In this document: positions 23,919 to 32,710 of the stretch, one piece after another
Layout of the letters: every line of letters begins with the position of its first letter
Numbering within the stretch: the first letter of the stretch is position 1
Source: Arthrobacter rhombi
GTDB lineage: Bacteria; Actinomycetota; Actinomycetes; Actinomycetales; Micrococcaceae
Assembly (NCBI RefSeq): GCF_900163545.1
Contig: NZ_FUHW01000028.1
Span: 18,726-82,725, forward strand
Direction of reading: 5' to 3'
DNA length: 64,000 nucleotides
Position numbers and translations under genes: made by a program
Notes under the pieces: model-generated
What the model was told of the DNA's origin: nothing
Seen by the model: the letters and a program-made list of their open reading frames with translations, nothing else
Database searches by the model: none

Positions 23919-24464
23919 ATGAAAGACGTGAACAACTTCATTACCGTGGTCGGCAATGTCGGTACCGACCCGGTGGTGCGCACGCATGCGAATGATTTTC
24001 GGGTCACCCACTTCCGGCTGGGTGCCGATATCCGGGGCAGGAACCAACAGAGCGGGGAATGGGAGACCAAAAGCACCAACTGGTACACCATCAAGGTGTT
24101 CCACCAATTGGGTCTTAATGCCCACGCGTCGCTGCGTAAGGGACAACGGGTTTTCGTGGCCGGCTACGCCAAGGTGGACCAATACACCCGGGAGGACGGC
24201 AGTACGGGTACCGGGATTGACGTTGAAGCAGAGGTCATTGGTCACGACCTCAAATTCGGGACCACCGAGTTTTCCCGTCTGCCGCAGCTGGCCGCAGCCC
24301 GTACCGCAGACCGGTCCGTGGAATCGGACCCGCCGGTGGTGGAGGGTGAGGAAGCCGGTGGCCCGGTCGAATCGGCAGATCCTGCCGCCGGAAGATTCGG
24401 TACCGATCCGGTGTCCGGGTGGGACGAGCCGTCAGGTTCGGAAACCGAGCCCCTGGCCGGCTGA
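23919..24464 (+). CDS. ssb: Single-stranded DNA-binding protein
   Basis: A 181-residue protein with an OB-fold in residues 1-110: NFITVVGNVGTDPVV, WYTIKVFHQLG and GQRVFVAGYAKVDQY are typical SSB strands. The C-terminal 70 residues are acidic and Pro/Gly/Ser-rich, but the tail ends in ETEPLAG, not the canonical DDDIPF-type tip that recruits partner proteins. With the divergent N-terminal MKDVNN sequence, this suggests an accessory (SsbB-like) rather than the replicative SSB. ATG 23919 has GGAGGA 4 nt upstream. Confidence 0.85.
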   Translation: MKDVNNFITVVGNVGTDPVVRTHANDFRVTHFRLGADIRGRNQQSGEWETKSTNWYTIKVFHQLGLNAHASLRKGQRVFVAGYAKVDQYTREDGSTGTGIDVEAEVIGHDLKFGTTEFSRLPQLAAARTADRSVESDPPVVEGEEAGGPVESADPAAGRFGTDPVSGWDEPSGSETEPLAG

Positions 24465-24585
24465 TCTCTCCACGGGTGCCCTGCTCGTCGATAAGTATAT
24501 GGAGACCGGTAGCTCACTCACCGCTTCCGACGTCCCAACAGTCTGTGGGCCTACCTCTAAATAGGGAATTGGCGGCGGGAACGAC

Positions 24586-24591
24586 TAGCCT
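24586..24591 (+). promoter_or_regulatory. -10 box of ettA (leaderless)
   Basis: TAGCCT lies 7 nt before the ATG at 24599. Confidence 0.55.
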
Positions 24592-24598
24592 AGTGGGC

Positions 24599-26281
24599 AT
24601 GGCAGAATTCATTTACACCATGACCAAGGCCCGCAAGGCCGTTGGCGACAAGGTGATCCTCGACGACGTCAGCATGTCGTTCTACCCCGGCGCGAAGATC
24701 GGTGTTGTTGGCCCGAACGGTGCTGGTAAATCGACAATCCTCAAGATTATGGCCGGCCTCGACCAGCCTTCAAACGGTGAGGCGCGCCTCAGCCCCGGAT
24801 ACTCGGTGGGCATTCTGCTCCAGGAGCCACCGTTGAACGAAGAGAAGACCGTCTTGGGCAACGTCCAGGAAGGTGTCGGTGAAATCTACGACAAGATCTC
24901 GCGTTTCAACGAGATCTCAGAGGAGATGGCTTCACCGGATGCCGACTTCGACGCACTGCTCGAGGAAATGGGCAAGCTGCAGGAGGCCATCGACGCCGCC
25001 GACGCCTGGGATATCGATTCCCAGCTCGAGCAGGCCATGGATGCACTGCGCTGCCCTCCGGGCGATACCGAAGTTTCCATTCTCTCCGGTGGTGAGCGCC
25101 GCCGCGTCGCCCTGTGCAAACTCCTATTGCAGAAGCCCGACCTGTTGCTTCTTGACGAACCGACGAACCACCTCGACGCCGAATCGGTACTCTGGCTTGA
25201 GCAGCACTTGCAGGCCTACCCGGGCGCCGTCCTGGCCGTGACCCACGACCGGTACTTCCTGGACCATGTGGCCCAGTGGATCGCCGAAGTCGACCGCGGC
25301 CAGCTCCACCCCTACGAAGGCAACTACTCGACGTACCTGGAGAAGAAGCAGGCGCGGCTGGCGGTACAGGGCAAGAAGGACCAGAAGCTTTCCAAGCGTC
25401 TGAGCGATGAACTCGAATGGGTTCGTTCCAACGCCAAGGGCCGCCAGACCAAGTCCAAGGCACGTTTGAACCGTTACGAGGAGATGGCTGCGGAGGCCGA
25501 GCGCACCCGCAAGCTGGATTTCGAGGAAATCCAGATCCCACCGGGCCCACGGCTGGGTTCGCTGGTCATCGAAGCGGACAAGATCAAGAAGGGCTTCGGG
25601 GACCGTGTGCTCATCGAAGATCTTTCCTTCACCTTGCCGCGTAACGGCATCGTCGGCGTCATCGGCCCCAACGGCGTCGGTAAATCGACCCTGTTCAAGA
25701 CGATCGTGGGCATGGAGGAGATCGACGACGGGGTGCTGAAGGTTGGCGACTCCGTCAAAATCTCCTATGTTGACCAGAACCGCGGCGGGATCGATCCGGA
25801 GAAGAACCTCTGGGAAGTCGTTTCCGAGGGTAATGACTACATCCAGGTCGGCAACGTCGAAATGCCCTCACGGGCCTACGTCTCGGCCTTCGGTTTCAAG
25901 GGCCCGGACCAGCAGAAGAAGGCGGGTGTGCTCTCCGGTGGTGAGCGCAACCGGTTGAACCTGGCGCTGACGCTGAAGCAGGGCGGGAACCTGCTCCTTC
26001 TTGACGAGCCGACCAACGACCTCGATGTCGAAACGCTCTCGAGCTTGGAGAACGCCCTCCTGGAATTCCCCGGTTGCGCCGTGGTCGTCTCCCACGACCG
26101 GTGGTTCCTTGACCGGGTGGCCACCCACATCCTGTCCTATGAAGGCACGGAAGACGATCCCGCCAAATGGTACTGGTTCGAGGGCAACTTCGAAGCCTAC
26201 GAAGAGAATAAGATCGAGCGGCTCGGCCCGGATGCGGCCAAGCCCCACCGTGTCACCCACCGCCGCCTGACGCGCGGCTAG
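24599..26281 (+). CDS. ettA: Energy-dependent translational throttle protein EttA (ABC-F)
   Basis: A 560-residue soluble ABC-F ATPase that binds the ribosomal E site and gates entry into elongation according to the ATP/ADP ratio. Two ABC domains are visible: Walker A GPNGAGKST at 38-46 and GPNGVGKST near 356-364, signatures LSGGERRR and LSGGERNR, and Walker B LLLLDEPTNHLD and LLLLDEPTNDLD. Between them lies the charged P-site interaction linker (KKDQKLSKRLSDELEWVRSN). The length matches E. coli EttA (555). A leaderless promoter sits directly upstream. Confidence 0.95.
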   Translation: MAEFIYTMTKARKAVGDKVILDDVSMSFYPGAKIGVVGPNGAGKSTILKIMAGLDQPSNGEARLSPGYSVGILLQEPPLNEEKTVLGNVQEGVGEIYDKISRFNEISEEMASPDADFDALLEEMGKLQEAIDAADAWDIDSQLEQAMDALRCPPGDTEVSILSGGERRRVALCKLLLQKPDLLLLDEPTNHLDAESVLWLEQHLQAYPGAVLAVTHDRYFLDHVAQWIAEVDRGQLHPYEGNYSTYLEKKQARLAVQGKKDQKLSKRLSDELEWVRSNAKGRQTKSKARLNRYEEMAAEAERTRKLDFEEIQIPPGPRLGSLVIEADKIKKGFGDRVLIEDLSFTLPRNGIVGVIGPNGVGKSTLFKTIVGMEEIDDGVLKVGDSVKISYVDQNRGGIDPEKNLWEVVSEGNDYIQVGNVEMPSRAYVSAFGFKGPDQQKKAGVLSGGERNRLNLALTLKQGGNLLLLDEPTNDLDVETLSSLENALLEFPGCAVVVSHDRWFLDRVATHILSYEGTEDDPAKWYWFEGNFEAYEENKIERLGPDAAKPHRVTHRRLTRG

Positions 26282-26294
26282 GGTTTACGGATCC

Positions 26295-26343
26295 AAAAAC
26301 GGTGCCCCCACCGGATGTTCGCATCCAGTGGGGGCACCGTTTC
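26295..26343. terminator. Bidirectional terminator between ettA and tesB
   Basis: A perfect 15-bp stem (26297-26311 with 26328-26342) is capped by an inner GGATG-TTCG-CATCC hairpin. A-run at 26295-26299 and TTT at 26340-26342 provide U-tracts in both directions, suiting the convergent genes. Confidence 0.85.
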
Positions 26344-26360
26344 GTGCGGGGTGGGGAGCC

Positions 26361-27317
26361 TCAGCGCTTCTGTTCGTGCTTGATGGCCGCACGCATCAGC
26401 CGCGCCTGGACACCACCGATGAGTTTGGACTTGGTATCGGTGGGGACCCTGACCATGCCTTCCTGCGCGACGGTGGCAACCAGGACGCCGTCTCGGGTGA
26501 AGAATCGTCCCTGGCCCAAACCACGGGCACCGGAAGAACTGGGGCTCTCCTGGACGTAGAGCAGCCAATCGTCGACACGGACATCGCGGTGCCACCACAT
26601 GGCATGGTCCAAGCTGGCCACGCTCATGCCCGGAGTGATCCACGGCAAACCATGGCGGCGCAGTACCGACTCCAATAACGTGTAGTCGCTGCCGAAAGCC
26701 AGCGCAGCCCGGTGAAGTGACTGGTCGTCGGGGAGCGCTTCATAGGACTTCATCCAGATGGCGTTCGACGCCTTCCGGGCGTCACCGGTCGGAGCTTCGA
26801 AGTACAACGGCTTGTCAATGTAGCGGATGTCGAAGGGACGCTTATACGCCCATTCCCTGGCCACCGGATGATTGATCTTACCGATGACCTCGGCGGTGGT
26901 CGGCAAGGACTCCGGTTCCGGAATGCCCTGGGGCATCTGCACCTGATGTTCGAGTCCCTCCGCGGGCTCCTGGAAGGAAGCGATCATCGACAGGATGGGC
27001 TTGCCGTTCTGGTACGCATGGACCCGCCGGGCGGAAAAGGACCGGCCGTCGCGCAGCCGCTCCACACCGAAGGTAATGGGAACCTTCACATCACCTGGAC
27101 GCAAGAAGTATCCGTGCATGGAGTGGATGGGGCGTTCACCCTCGACGGTGCGCGAGGCAGCGATGACCGACTGGCCCAAGACCTGCCCGCCAAAAACTCG
27201 GCCCCGGCTCTGTGCGGGCGTGTGGCCGACGAAGATGTCCTCGTCCGTGCGGGTTTGACCGTCTCCTTCGAGAGCCAACACCCTGACCAGGGATTCGGGC
27301 ACTTCATGTTCGGGCAC
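26361..27317 (-). CDS. tesB: Acyl-CoA thioesterase II
   Basis: A 318-residue double-hotdog thioesterase that hydrolyses medium- to long-chain acyl-CoA. RVFGGQVLGQSVIAASRTV (residues ~40-58) is the first hotdog block; HSMHGYFLRPGD (~66-77) and GRSFSARRVHAYQNG (~91-105) follow. In the second half ASLDHAMWWHRDVRVDDWLL contains the catalytic Asp, and SSSGARGLGQGRFF the Ser-Gly-rich block with the Gln. The start is GTG at 27315-27317, preceded by AAGGAG 6 nt upstream. Confidence 0.93.
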   Translation of the reverse strand: MPEHEVPESLVRVLALEGDGQTRTDEDIFVGHTPAQSRGRVFGGQVLGQSVIAASRTVEGERPIHSMHGYFLRPGDVKVPITFGVERLRDGRSFSARRVHAYQNGKPILSMIASFQEPAEGLEHQVQMPQGIPEPESLPTTAEVIGKINHPVAREWAYKRPFDIRYIDKPLYFEAPTGDARKASNAIWMKSYEALPDDQSLHRAALAFGSDYTLLESVLRRHGLPWITPGMSVASLDHAMWWHRDVRVDDWLLYVQESPSSSGARGLGQGRFFTRDGVLVATVAQEGMVRVPTDTKSKLIGGVQARLMRAAIKHEQKR

Positions 27318-27433
27318 TATTACTCCTTGGTAGGGATTGTCCTGCGCTTGAGACTATCCGTGGGCCACCTCGCCGATCAACCGGGAAGAACCGGAAAATA
27401 GCGTGCCGACTCCGGGGGTGACAGCATGGGATC

Positions 27434-28108
27434 ATGCTTCACGATACGCTGCCCCTCGCCGATGCCGACACGATGACCGATCTACGCACGTTCCTGGCCC
27501 GGGCCCGGACCGTCGAAGACGGACAGGTCAGGCTCCAAGCGGTCAGGACGGCGCTGGCGGTATATGTTCCGGTGCTGGCCCAAGAAGCCATTGCCGCGGT
27601 GACTCCCACGGTGCTCGGGCTGCGCGTGGCCCAATTGGCCACCCCGGAAGCAGACGGCTTCGAAGCCGTCTATGAGCTCGGTGCCCTGACCGACCGGCTG
27701 GCCCGGGTGGAGGAGTCCGAGACGATCCTGGCCCTGCCACCAGCAGAATCCAGGGCAGCATGGGCCGGTATCACCCCACCCTTAACGGGGTGGGAGGAAC
27801 GGGGAGCCTACGACGACGACGAGCTACGCCGGCAGGCCGAAGCCGGGATGCGCTCGGTGGCCGAGGCGGTACCGACCAGCGTGGGCCGCCCGGTCCTCGA
27901 TACGGTGCGCGGGAGGATCTGGTCGGCACCGGTCACCGGCACCGGCCCCGCGGAGATCGAACTGCCCCTGGGGGCTGCTTTCGCCGCCCATACCTTGGGC
28001 TTCCTGCGCCCCGGGGGCAGCAGCCGACTCTTCGGGCAAGGTCGCTGGCTGCGCCTGTCCTCCTCCGGGGGCCACACCCTCATCCGCCATGCAGCCCAGC
28101 TGCTGTAG
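27434..28108 (+). CDS. Conserved hypothetical protein
   Basis: A 224-residue soluble protein without a recognised domain. The N-terminal 110 residues are Leu/Ala/Arg/Glu-rich and look helical; the C-terminal part (from TSVGRPVLDTVRGRIW, residue ~148) looks like mixed strands ending GHTLIRHAAQLL. No signal peptide or membrane segment. Coding is supported by codon bias and by placement between tesB and the ABC operon. Start ATG 27434 has no ribosome site; CAGCAT 6 nt upstream could be a weak -10 of a leaderless mRNA. ATG 27473 is an alternative. Confidence 0.7.
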   Translation: MLHDTLPLADADTMTDLRTFLARARTVEDGQVRLQAVRTALAVYVPVLAQEAIAAVTPTVLGLRVAQLATPEADGFEAVYELGALTDRLARVEESETILALPPAESRAAWAGITPPLTGWEERGAYDDDELRRQAEAGMRSVAEAVPTSVGRPVLDTVRGRIWSAPVTGTGPAEIELPLGAAFAAHTLGFLRPGGSSRLFGQGRWLRLSSSGGHTLIRHAAQLL

Positions 28109-28117
28109 GCTACCCGA

Positions 28118-30025
28118 TCAAGCCCTCACCTGCCGGTGATTCCGGGTGCCACCCCAGGCTGACAGACCCATCGCCCCGAGAGCGATGGCCACCACCGCGA
28201 GGGCGAGCCCACCATAGATGGGCCAGTCGACGGCGGGCGCCCATCCACCGAGCAGGCCGTAGCCGACGCCGAAGAGCGCTGGAAGAACACAGAGGGTACC
28301 TATCACGAGGGCTGCCACGGTCAGGAAAACGGCTTCGAGCAAAACCATGAGCCTCAATTGGGTCCGTGTGGCTCCGAGCTGCTTCAAGAGGACGAACTCG
28401 TCCCTTCTGGCACCGGTGAGCATCACCAGAGTATTGGCGGCGGCCAACGCCACGAACAGCACCAAAACCAGCAGCAGGACGTTGGAGAGTTGTTGTTCCT
28501 GCGCGGAGGAGGACACGGTGTGAGCTGCGTAGTCGGGGACGCTGCTGGCCGTGAGTCCGGTGCCCCCAATCGCCGTGCCGACCGACCCTGCACCGGTTCC
28601 GGTGGTGTTCACCAGCAATGAGTCAGCCCGGGCAGGTCTGCTCGCCTCGGGCAGGTTCTGTTCGTTGATGATGAAGTTTCCGAGACCCAAACCCTTGGAA
28701 TATATCGCGGCGATGGTGAACGTCTGCTCGGCTCCATCGCTGAAACGCAGTTCGACGGGATCCCCGATGCCTTTTCCGGTACCCAGCGTGGCCTCGCTGC
28801 TGACCGCAATGGTGTCCGGGGCACCCAGATCCTCCAAGGAACCCTGAGTCAGCCCCGGGTGCAGGAACCGTTCGGCGTGGGCTCCGACGGTCCGCAGCGA
28901 TCCGGGCTCCCACAACAGATCGTTGAAGAAGGCCAGGTCCTCGTCGTCGTCCTCGATTTTCGAGGTCACCGGAAGAGTCGAGCTGGCCATGACGGACTCC
29001 ACCGAGGGCGCGTGCCCCACAGTGGCGGCGTTGGCAGCCGTGACGCCTGTGGGCGTGGAAATAATCAGATTCACGCTCAGCCCCTCGCGTAGCTGCTGAC
29101 CGGCGGCGCCGACCGTTCCCAGGTTCACCCCCGACTGCACGGTCCCCAAGGCCAGAAAGAGGGCCAGCGGAATGATCGCTGCCGTGAGTCGACGCGAGAA
29201 CCCCCGGGTATTGGCTGCAGCCAGGACCGCGGGACCAGCTGGCCCGGACCGGGAAGCCTTGACCGCTTTTCGGGCCACCCACCCCACGAGCACCGGCCCT
29301 CCCACGGCGGCGGCAGCAATGAAGAGGAACGCCGAGGAGGCACCGGTGGCGCTGCCGATCGTTCCCGGAACGAGGACGGGGGTGAAGGCCACCACGAAGC
29401 CCAGTCCCAGTAGCGAGAGCGCCGAAATACGGCGCACGGGGGAGAGCATCGAGGCTTCCGAGGCACTTGCGGTGACGGCCTCCACGGGAGCGATCCGGCT
29501 CACCTTGCGCGCGCTCAAACGTGCGGCCAGCAGGCTCGAGGGCAGCAGGACCAGCACAGCGCCCACCGCCGGCCAGGCGGTGATGCTCAACTCGAAGTCA
29601 GTGGGAATGATCCCATTTTCACGCAAGAGCGGCAGGAGCAACCGGGAGGCGAAGAGCCCGGGGATGGCGCCGAGCGGGGCGGCCAGGGAAAACACGGCAA
29701 AGACTTCGGCGGCGATCATCGAACGAATCTGCCCGGGGGTGGCTCCGATGGCGCGAAGCAGGGCGAATTGCCGTTGGCGCTGACGCAGTGCGGAGGAAAA
29801 CGTTTGGGTGACCACGATGATGACGAGGATCAAGGCGGTTCCGGCGAAGGAACCGGCGACCGACACCAGCAAGGGCGACGACGGGCCCGCCGCGTCGGAG
29901 CTTAAGCCCGAAGCCAGGAGGACGCCAGTGGCAGAGAGCAAGGCCGCCGCCAGGACGACGACGAGGAAACTGCCGATTAAACTCGCACGATAAACGAGTA
30001 AGGCCGCGCGAGTATAAGCCCACAT
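28118..30025 (-). CDS. ABC transporter permease, FtsX/MacB-like, two FtsX modules
   Basis: A 635-residue membrane protein. It has an N-terminal membrane anchor (residues ~15-38), a first FtsX module (~50-165, including LRQRQRQFALLRAIGATPGQ), central segments near 205-250 and 280-300, a large extracytoplasmic domain (~300-500), and a second FtsX module at 505-625 (ARRDEFVLLKQLGATRTQLR). The paired Q/E-F-xLL-RAIGAT motifs are the coupling helices. It follows its ATPase by 4 nt. Such pairs export or remove antimicrobial peptides, lipoproteins or lipids from the membrane. Confidence 0.9.
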   Translation of the reverse strand: MWAYTRAALLVYRASLIGSFLVVVLAAALLSATGVLLASGLSSDAAGPSSPLLVSVAGSFAGTALILVIIVVTQTFSSALRQRQRQFALLRAIGATPGQIRSMIAAEVFAVFSLAAPLGAIPGLFASRLLLPLLRENGIIPTDFELSITAWPAVGAVLVLLPSSLLAARLSARKVSRIAPVEAVTASASEASMLSPVRRISALSLLGLGFVVAFTPVLVPGTIGSATGASSAFLFIAAAAVGGPVLVGWVARKAVKASRSGPAGPAVLAAANTRGFSRRLTAAIIPLALFLALGTVQSGVNLGTVGAAGQQLREGLSVNLIISTPTGVTAANAATVGHAPSVESVMASSTLPVTSKIEDDDEDLAFFNDLLWEPGSLRTVGAHAERFLHPGLTQGSLEDLGAPDTIAVSSEATLGTGKGIGDPVELRFSDGAEQTFTIAAIYSKGLGLGNFIINEQNLPEASRPARADSLLVNTTGTGAGSVGTAIGGTGLTASSVPDYAAHTVSSSAQEQQLSNVLLLVLVLFVALAAANTLVMLTGARRDEFVLLKQLGATRTQLRLMVLLEAVFLTVAALVIGTLCVLPALFGVGYGLLGGWAPAVDWPIYGGLALAVVAIALGAMGLSAWGGTRNHRQVRA

Positions 30026-30029
30026 GGCC

Positions 30030-30797
30030 TTAGCCCCCGAGCTTCACGAGACGGTCGGCGATCCGGCTGCTGGTTGGCTCCACCAGTTCTCCGGCCAGCC
30101 GACCATCGGCGAGGAATATGACCCGGTCGGCGGCGGCGGCAACCCGTGCGTCGTGGGTGACCAGCACCAGGGTTTGTCCCAAGTGATGTGCCGTGGAGCG
30201 CAGGATCTGCAGGACCTGGTCCCCGGTCTGGCGATCCAGAGCGCCGGTGGGCTCGTCGGCGAAGACGACGGTTGGTCGGGTCACCAGCGCCCGAGCGATG
30301 GCGACCCGTTGGGCCTGGCCACCGGAAAGTTCACCGGGGAGCTGGTCCTCAAGACCGATGAGTCCGACGGCCGACATGAGCTGGTGCTGCCAGTCGGGGT
30401 CGGGGCGCCGGCCATCGAGTTGAAGCGGGAGCTGGATGTTCTCGACGACCGTGAGGTGTCCGATCAGGTTGTACGCCTGGAAGATGAAACCCAGATGGCG
30501 TCGGCGGAAACGGGTGGCCGCATCGGGGGAGAGCACGGTGAGTTCGGTTCCACCGATCACTACCCGCCCGCTGGTGGGTGCGTCCAGACCTGCGGCGCAA
30601 TTGAGCAGGGTGGACTTTCCCGAGCCCGATGGGCCCATGACCGCCGTGAAACTGCCGGCTTCAAGGGACACCGACACGTCGTTCAGGGCGGTGGAGAGGC
30701 CGGGGCCGTTCGGGTAGGTCTTGCGCAAACGGATCAAGTCCACGGCGGGTGCAGTGATCTGTGGGTTCGGCGCTGCTAACGGGGCTGTCGTGCTCAT
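30030..30797 (-). CDS. ABC transporter ATP-binding protein, MacB/LolD type
   Basis: A 255-residue ATPase of the LolD/MacB/BceA family. GPSGSGKST is Walker A (~58-66), LSGGQAQRVAIARAL the signature (~155-169), VVFADEPTGALD Walker B (~177-188) and VTHDARVAA the H-loop. The start at 30797 (ATGAGCACG) is chosen for GAGGAG 7 nt upstream; an ATG 15 nt earlier lacks it. It partners the FtsX-like permease 4 nt downstream. The promoter region is shared divergently with the CPBP protease gene. Confidence 0.92.
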   Translation of the reverse strand: MSTTAPLAAPNPQITAPAVDLIRLRKTYPNGPGLSTALNDVSVSLEAGSFTAVMGPSGSGKSTLLNCAAGLDAPTSGRVVIGGTELTVLSPDAATRFRRRHLGFIFQAYNLIGHLTVVENIQLPLQLDGRRPDPDWQHQLMSAVGLIGLEDQLPGELSGGQAQRVAIARALVTRPTVVFADEPTGALDRQTGDQVLQILRSTAHHLGQTLVLVTHDARVAAAADRVIFLADGRLAGELVEPTSSRIADRLVKLGG

Positions 30798-31118
30798 GGG
30801 ATGGCTCCTCAATCATGGTCTGTGGTGGTACGTCTTCGAGCCTAGAAGTGCGCCAGGTCGGGATCGAGCCGCCCGGGGAGGCAGTTGAGGACTTGCATCC
30901 TTTGATGCAATGCCCTCCCGTGAATCCTCCCGCCGGGCGCCGAATCAGCTCGCGCCTGAGCCCCTATCCGGTGCCAGCCAGCCGGTGGTCGGGGACTGGA
31001 TTACACCGTTGGGAGGGACCTCTCCACGGCCATCCCGGGCGGCTAGAAGACCGTCTTGCTCCGGACCTAGCGTCGACAGGACAGTGCAACAGCGACCGAA
31101 CCCTTGGAAGGGGCCACG
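30798..31118. promoter_or_regulatory. Divergent regulatory region between the ABC operon and the CPBP gene
   Basis: These 321 bases hold no convincing gene. They contain a minus-strand -10-like TAGGCT (30844-30839) for the ABC pair and a perfect palindrome at 30893-30910. Nothing distinct is seen for the CPBP promoter beyond a GGAAGGGG ribosome site at 31106-31113. Confidence 0.5.
30893..30910. promoter_or_regulatory. Perfect 18-bp palindrome, candidate operator
   Basis: TTGCATC-CTTT-GATGCAA: two 7-bp arms with a 4-bp centre. It lies about 50 bp upstream of the TAGGCT -10 of the ABC operon, an activator-like position, and in the same intergenic region as the CPBP gene. The linked LuxR-type response regulator, or an unlinked dimeric regulator, could bind it. 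Confidence 0.55.
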
Positions 31119-32036
31119 ATGACCACCACCGAATTACTGCCGGATCATGCCACGGGATCCATGAGGAATCTGATCCGAAGACGCCCGCTGATGACCTTCT
31201 TCGTGTTGACCAACGTCTTGAGTTGGTTGGGCTGGCTGCCCTATATCCTGTCGATGAACGGACTGGGGATCTGGGCCTATAGCTTCCCCGAGTTTCTGGG
31301 TACCTCGCAGTTCGCCGGCGTCATTCCGGGGGCCTTCCTGGGGCCCATCGGTTCGGCACTGTTGGTTACCACAGTGGCGGACGGCCGGTCCGGGCTCCGT
31401 AGCTGGGCCGGGCGCCTATGGCGTTGGCGTGTTTCCTGGCAGTGGTATGCCATCACACTCCTCGGGGTTCCCGCGGCGATGCTCCTGACCGGTTTCGCGT
31501 TCTCCGGCGGGAAGATCAGTGCTCCCTCGCTAACAGCCATCGCTCTCTACGTGCCGTTGCTGCTGCTGCAGATGATCACCACGGGCCTGGCCGAGGAACC
31601 CGGGTGGCGTGACTTCGCCCTGCCCAGGCTCCAACAACGCTTCGGAGCCCTGGGGGCGGCCATGATCCTGGGCCCGCTCTGGGCCCTCTGGCATCTGCCA
31701 CTGTTCCTCACCGAATGGGGCGGCTGGCCCGAGGCAAACTGGATCCGTCCCGTGGCCTTCATTTTATTCTGCATTGCGTTCAACGTGGTGATGTCCTGGG
31801 TCTTCAACCGCACCGGGCAGAGCCTTCCGCTCTCGATGCTCATGCACGTCAGCGTCAACACCTTCGCCTCCATCATCTGGACCGAGACCTTCCCGGCGAT
31901 CACCGGTGACCTGGTCCTGCCGGCCACTGCCACCGGTGCCATCGTTGCTGCGGTGCTGGTCATCGTCACGACGCGCGGGCAGTTGGGGTATGTGCCAGGT
32001 GGTGGGCAGGAGGACGTCCTCGACGGGGCAGTCTAG
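31119..32036 (+). CDS. CPBP family intramembrane metalloprotease
   Basis: A 305-residue membrane protein with about seven hydrophobic segments. The CPBP (Rce1/Abi) motifs are visible: EEPGWRDF at 159-166 (Glu159, Glu160, Arg164), LWALWHLPLF (His192) and SMLMHVSVN near 250. Bacterial members process or confer immunity to bacteriocin-like peptides or regulate membrane proteins. ATG 31119 follows GGAAGGGG; a TTG at 31104 is less likely. Its stop overlaps the stop of the convergent response regulator gene by 4 bases. Neighbouring ABC and two-component genes suggest a peptide-antibiotic or envelope-stress function. Confidence 0.9.
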   Translation: MTTTELLPDHATGSMRNLIRRRPLMTFFVLTNVLSWLGWLPYILSMNGLGIWAYSFPEFLGTSQFAGVIPGAFLGPIGSALLVTTVADGRSGLRSWAGRLWRWRVSWQWYAITLLGVPAAMLLTGFAFSGGKISAPSLTAIALYVPLLLLQMITTGLAEEPGWRDFALPRLQQRFGALGAAMILGPLWALWHLPLFLTEWGGWPEANWIRPVAFILFCIAFNVVMSWVFNRTGQSLPLSMLMHVSVNTFASIIWTETFPAITGDLVLPATATGAIVAAVLVIVTTRGQLGYVPGGGQEDVLDGAV

Positions 32037-32710
32037 CTGCCGGAGCCGTCGGGGACTTCGACGATGCGATTCTGGTAGGCCCACACCACCGCCTGGAGGC
32101 GAGACCTGACCCCGAGCTTGGGCAACATTCGGGCCAGATGCGATTTGATCGTGGAGACTTCCACCACCAGATCGGCGGCGATCTCCTCGTTGGGTTTGCC
32201 TTGGGCCAGCAGGAGCAGGATCTCATGTTCACGCGGGGTCAGGAGGTCCTCCACCCGCCGCCCGGACACCGGCTGCAAGTTGCGGCGCTGAACGAACTCG
32301 CGCAGAACCCGCCGGGTGAGGCTCTGGTCGATCGTGGCCTCCCCGGCGGCTACCCGGCGGACCGCCTGGGCAATGACCTGCGGTTCGGCGTCCTTGAGCA
32401 GGAACCCCGAGGCGCCGGCCTCCAGGGCCCCGAAAACATAGTCATCGAGGTCGAAGGTGGTCAGGACCAGAACAGGGGTCGGCGTCTCGACGCCGGGGCC
32501 GCACAGTTCGCGGGTGACGGTGATCCCATCGATCCCGGGCATGCGGATATCCAGGCAGGCGACATCGGGCTTTAGCTCTCGGGCACGCGCCAACGCTTCA
32601 ACCCCGTCGGAGGCGACGGCCACGACATCGATATCGGGTTCCATGTTCAACAGAGCTGAGAGTCCGGCACGTACGAGGGGTTGGTCATCGGCGAGCAGCA
32701 CGCGGATCAT
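32033..32710 (-). CDS. NarL/LuxR-family response regulator
   Basis: A 225-residue regulator with a receiver domain (residues 1-120; acidic pocket ADDQ at 7-10, phospho-acceptor Asp54 in CLDIRMPG, Lys in FLLKDAEP) and a LuxR-type HTH (LTPREHEILLLLAQGKPNEEIAADLVVEVSTIKSH cut here by convention; it starts near residue 152). It overlaps the upstream kinase by ATGA, so the pair is coupled. Probable targets are the linked ABC and CPBP genes, by analogy with LiaR/VraR-like systems; this is inference. Confidence 0.93.
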   Translation of the reverse strand: MIRVLLADDQPLVRAGLSALLNMEPDIDVVAVASDGVEALARARELKPDVACLDIRMPGIDGITVTRELCGPGVETPTPVLVLTTFDLDDYVFGALEAGASGFLLKDAEPQVIAQAVRRVAAGEATIDQSLTRRVLREFVQRRNLQPVSGRRVEDLLTPREHEILLLLAQGKPNEEIAADLVVEVSTIKSHLARMLPKLGVRSRLQAVVWAYQNRIVEVPDGSGS

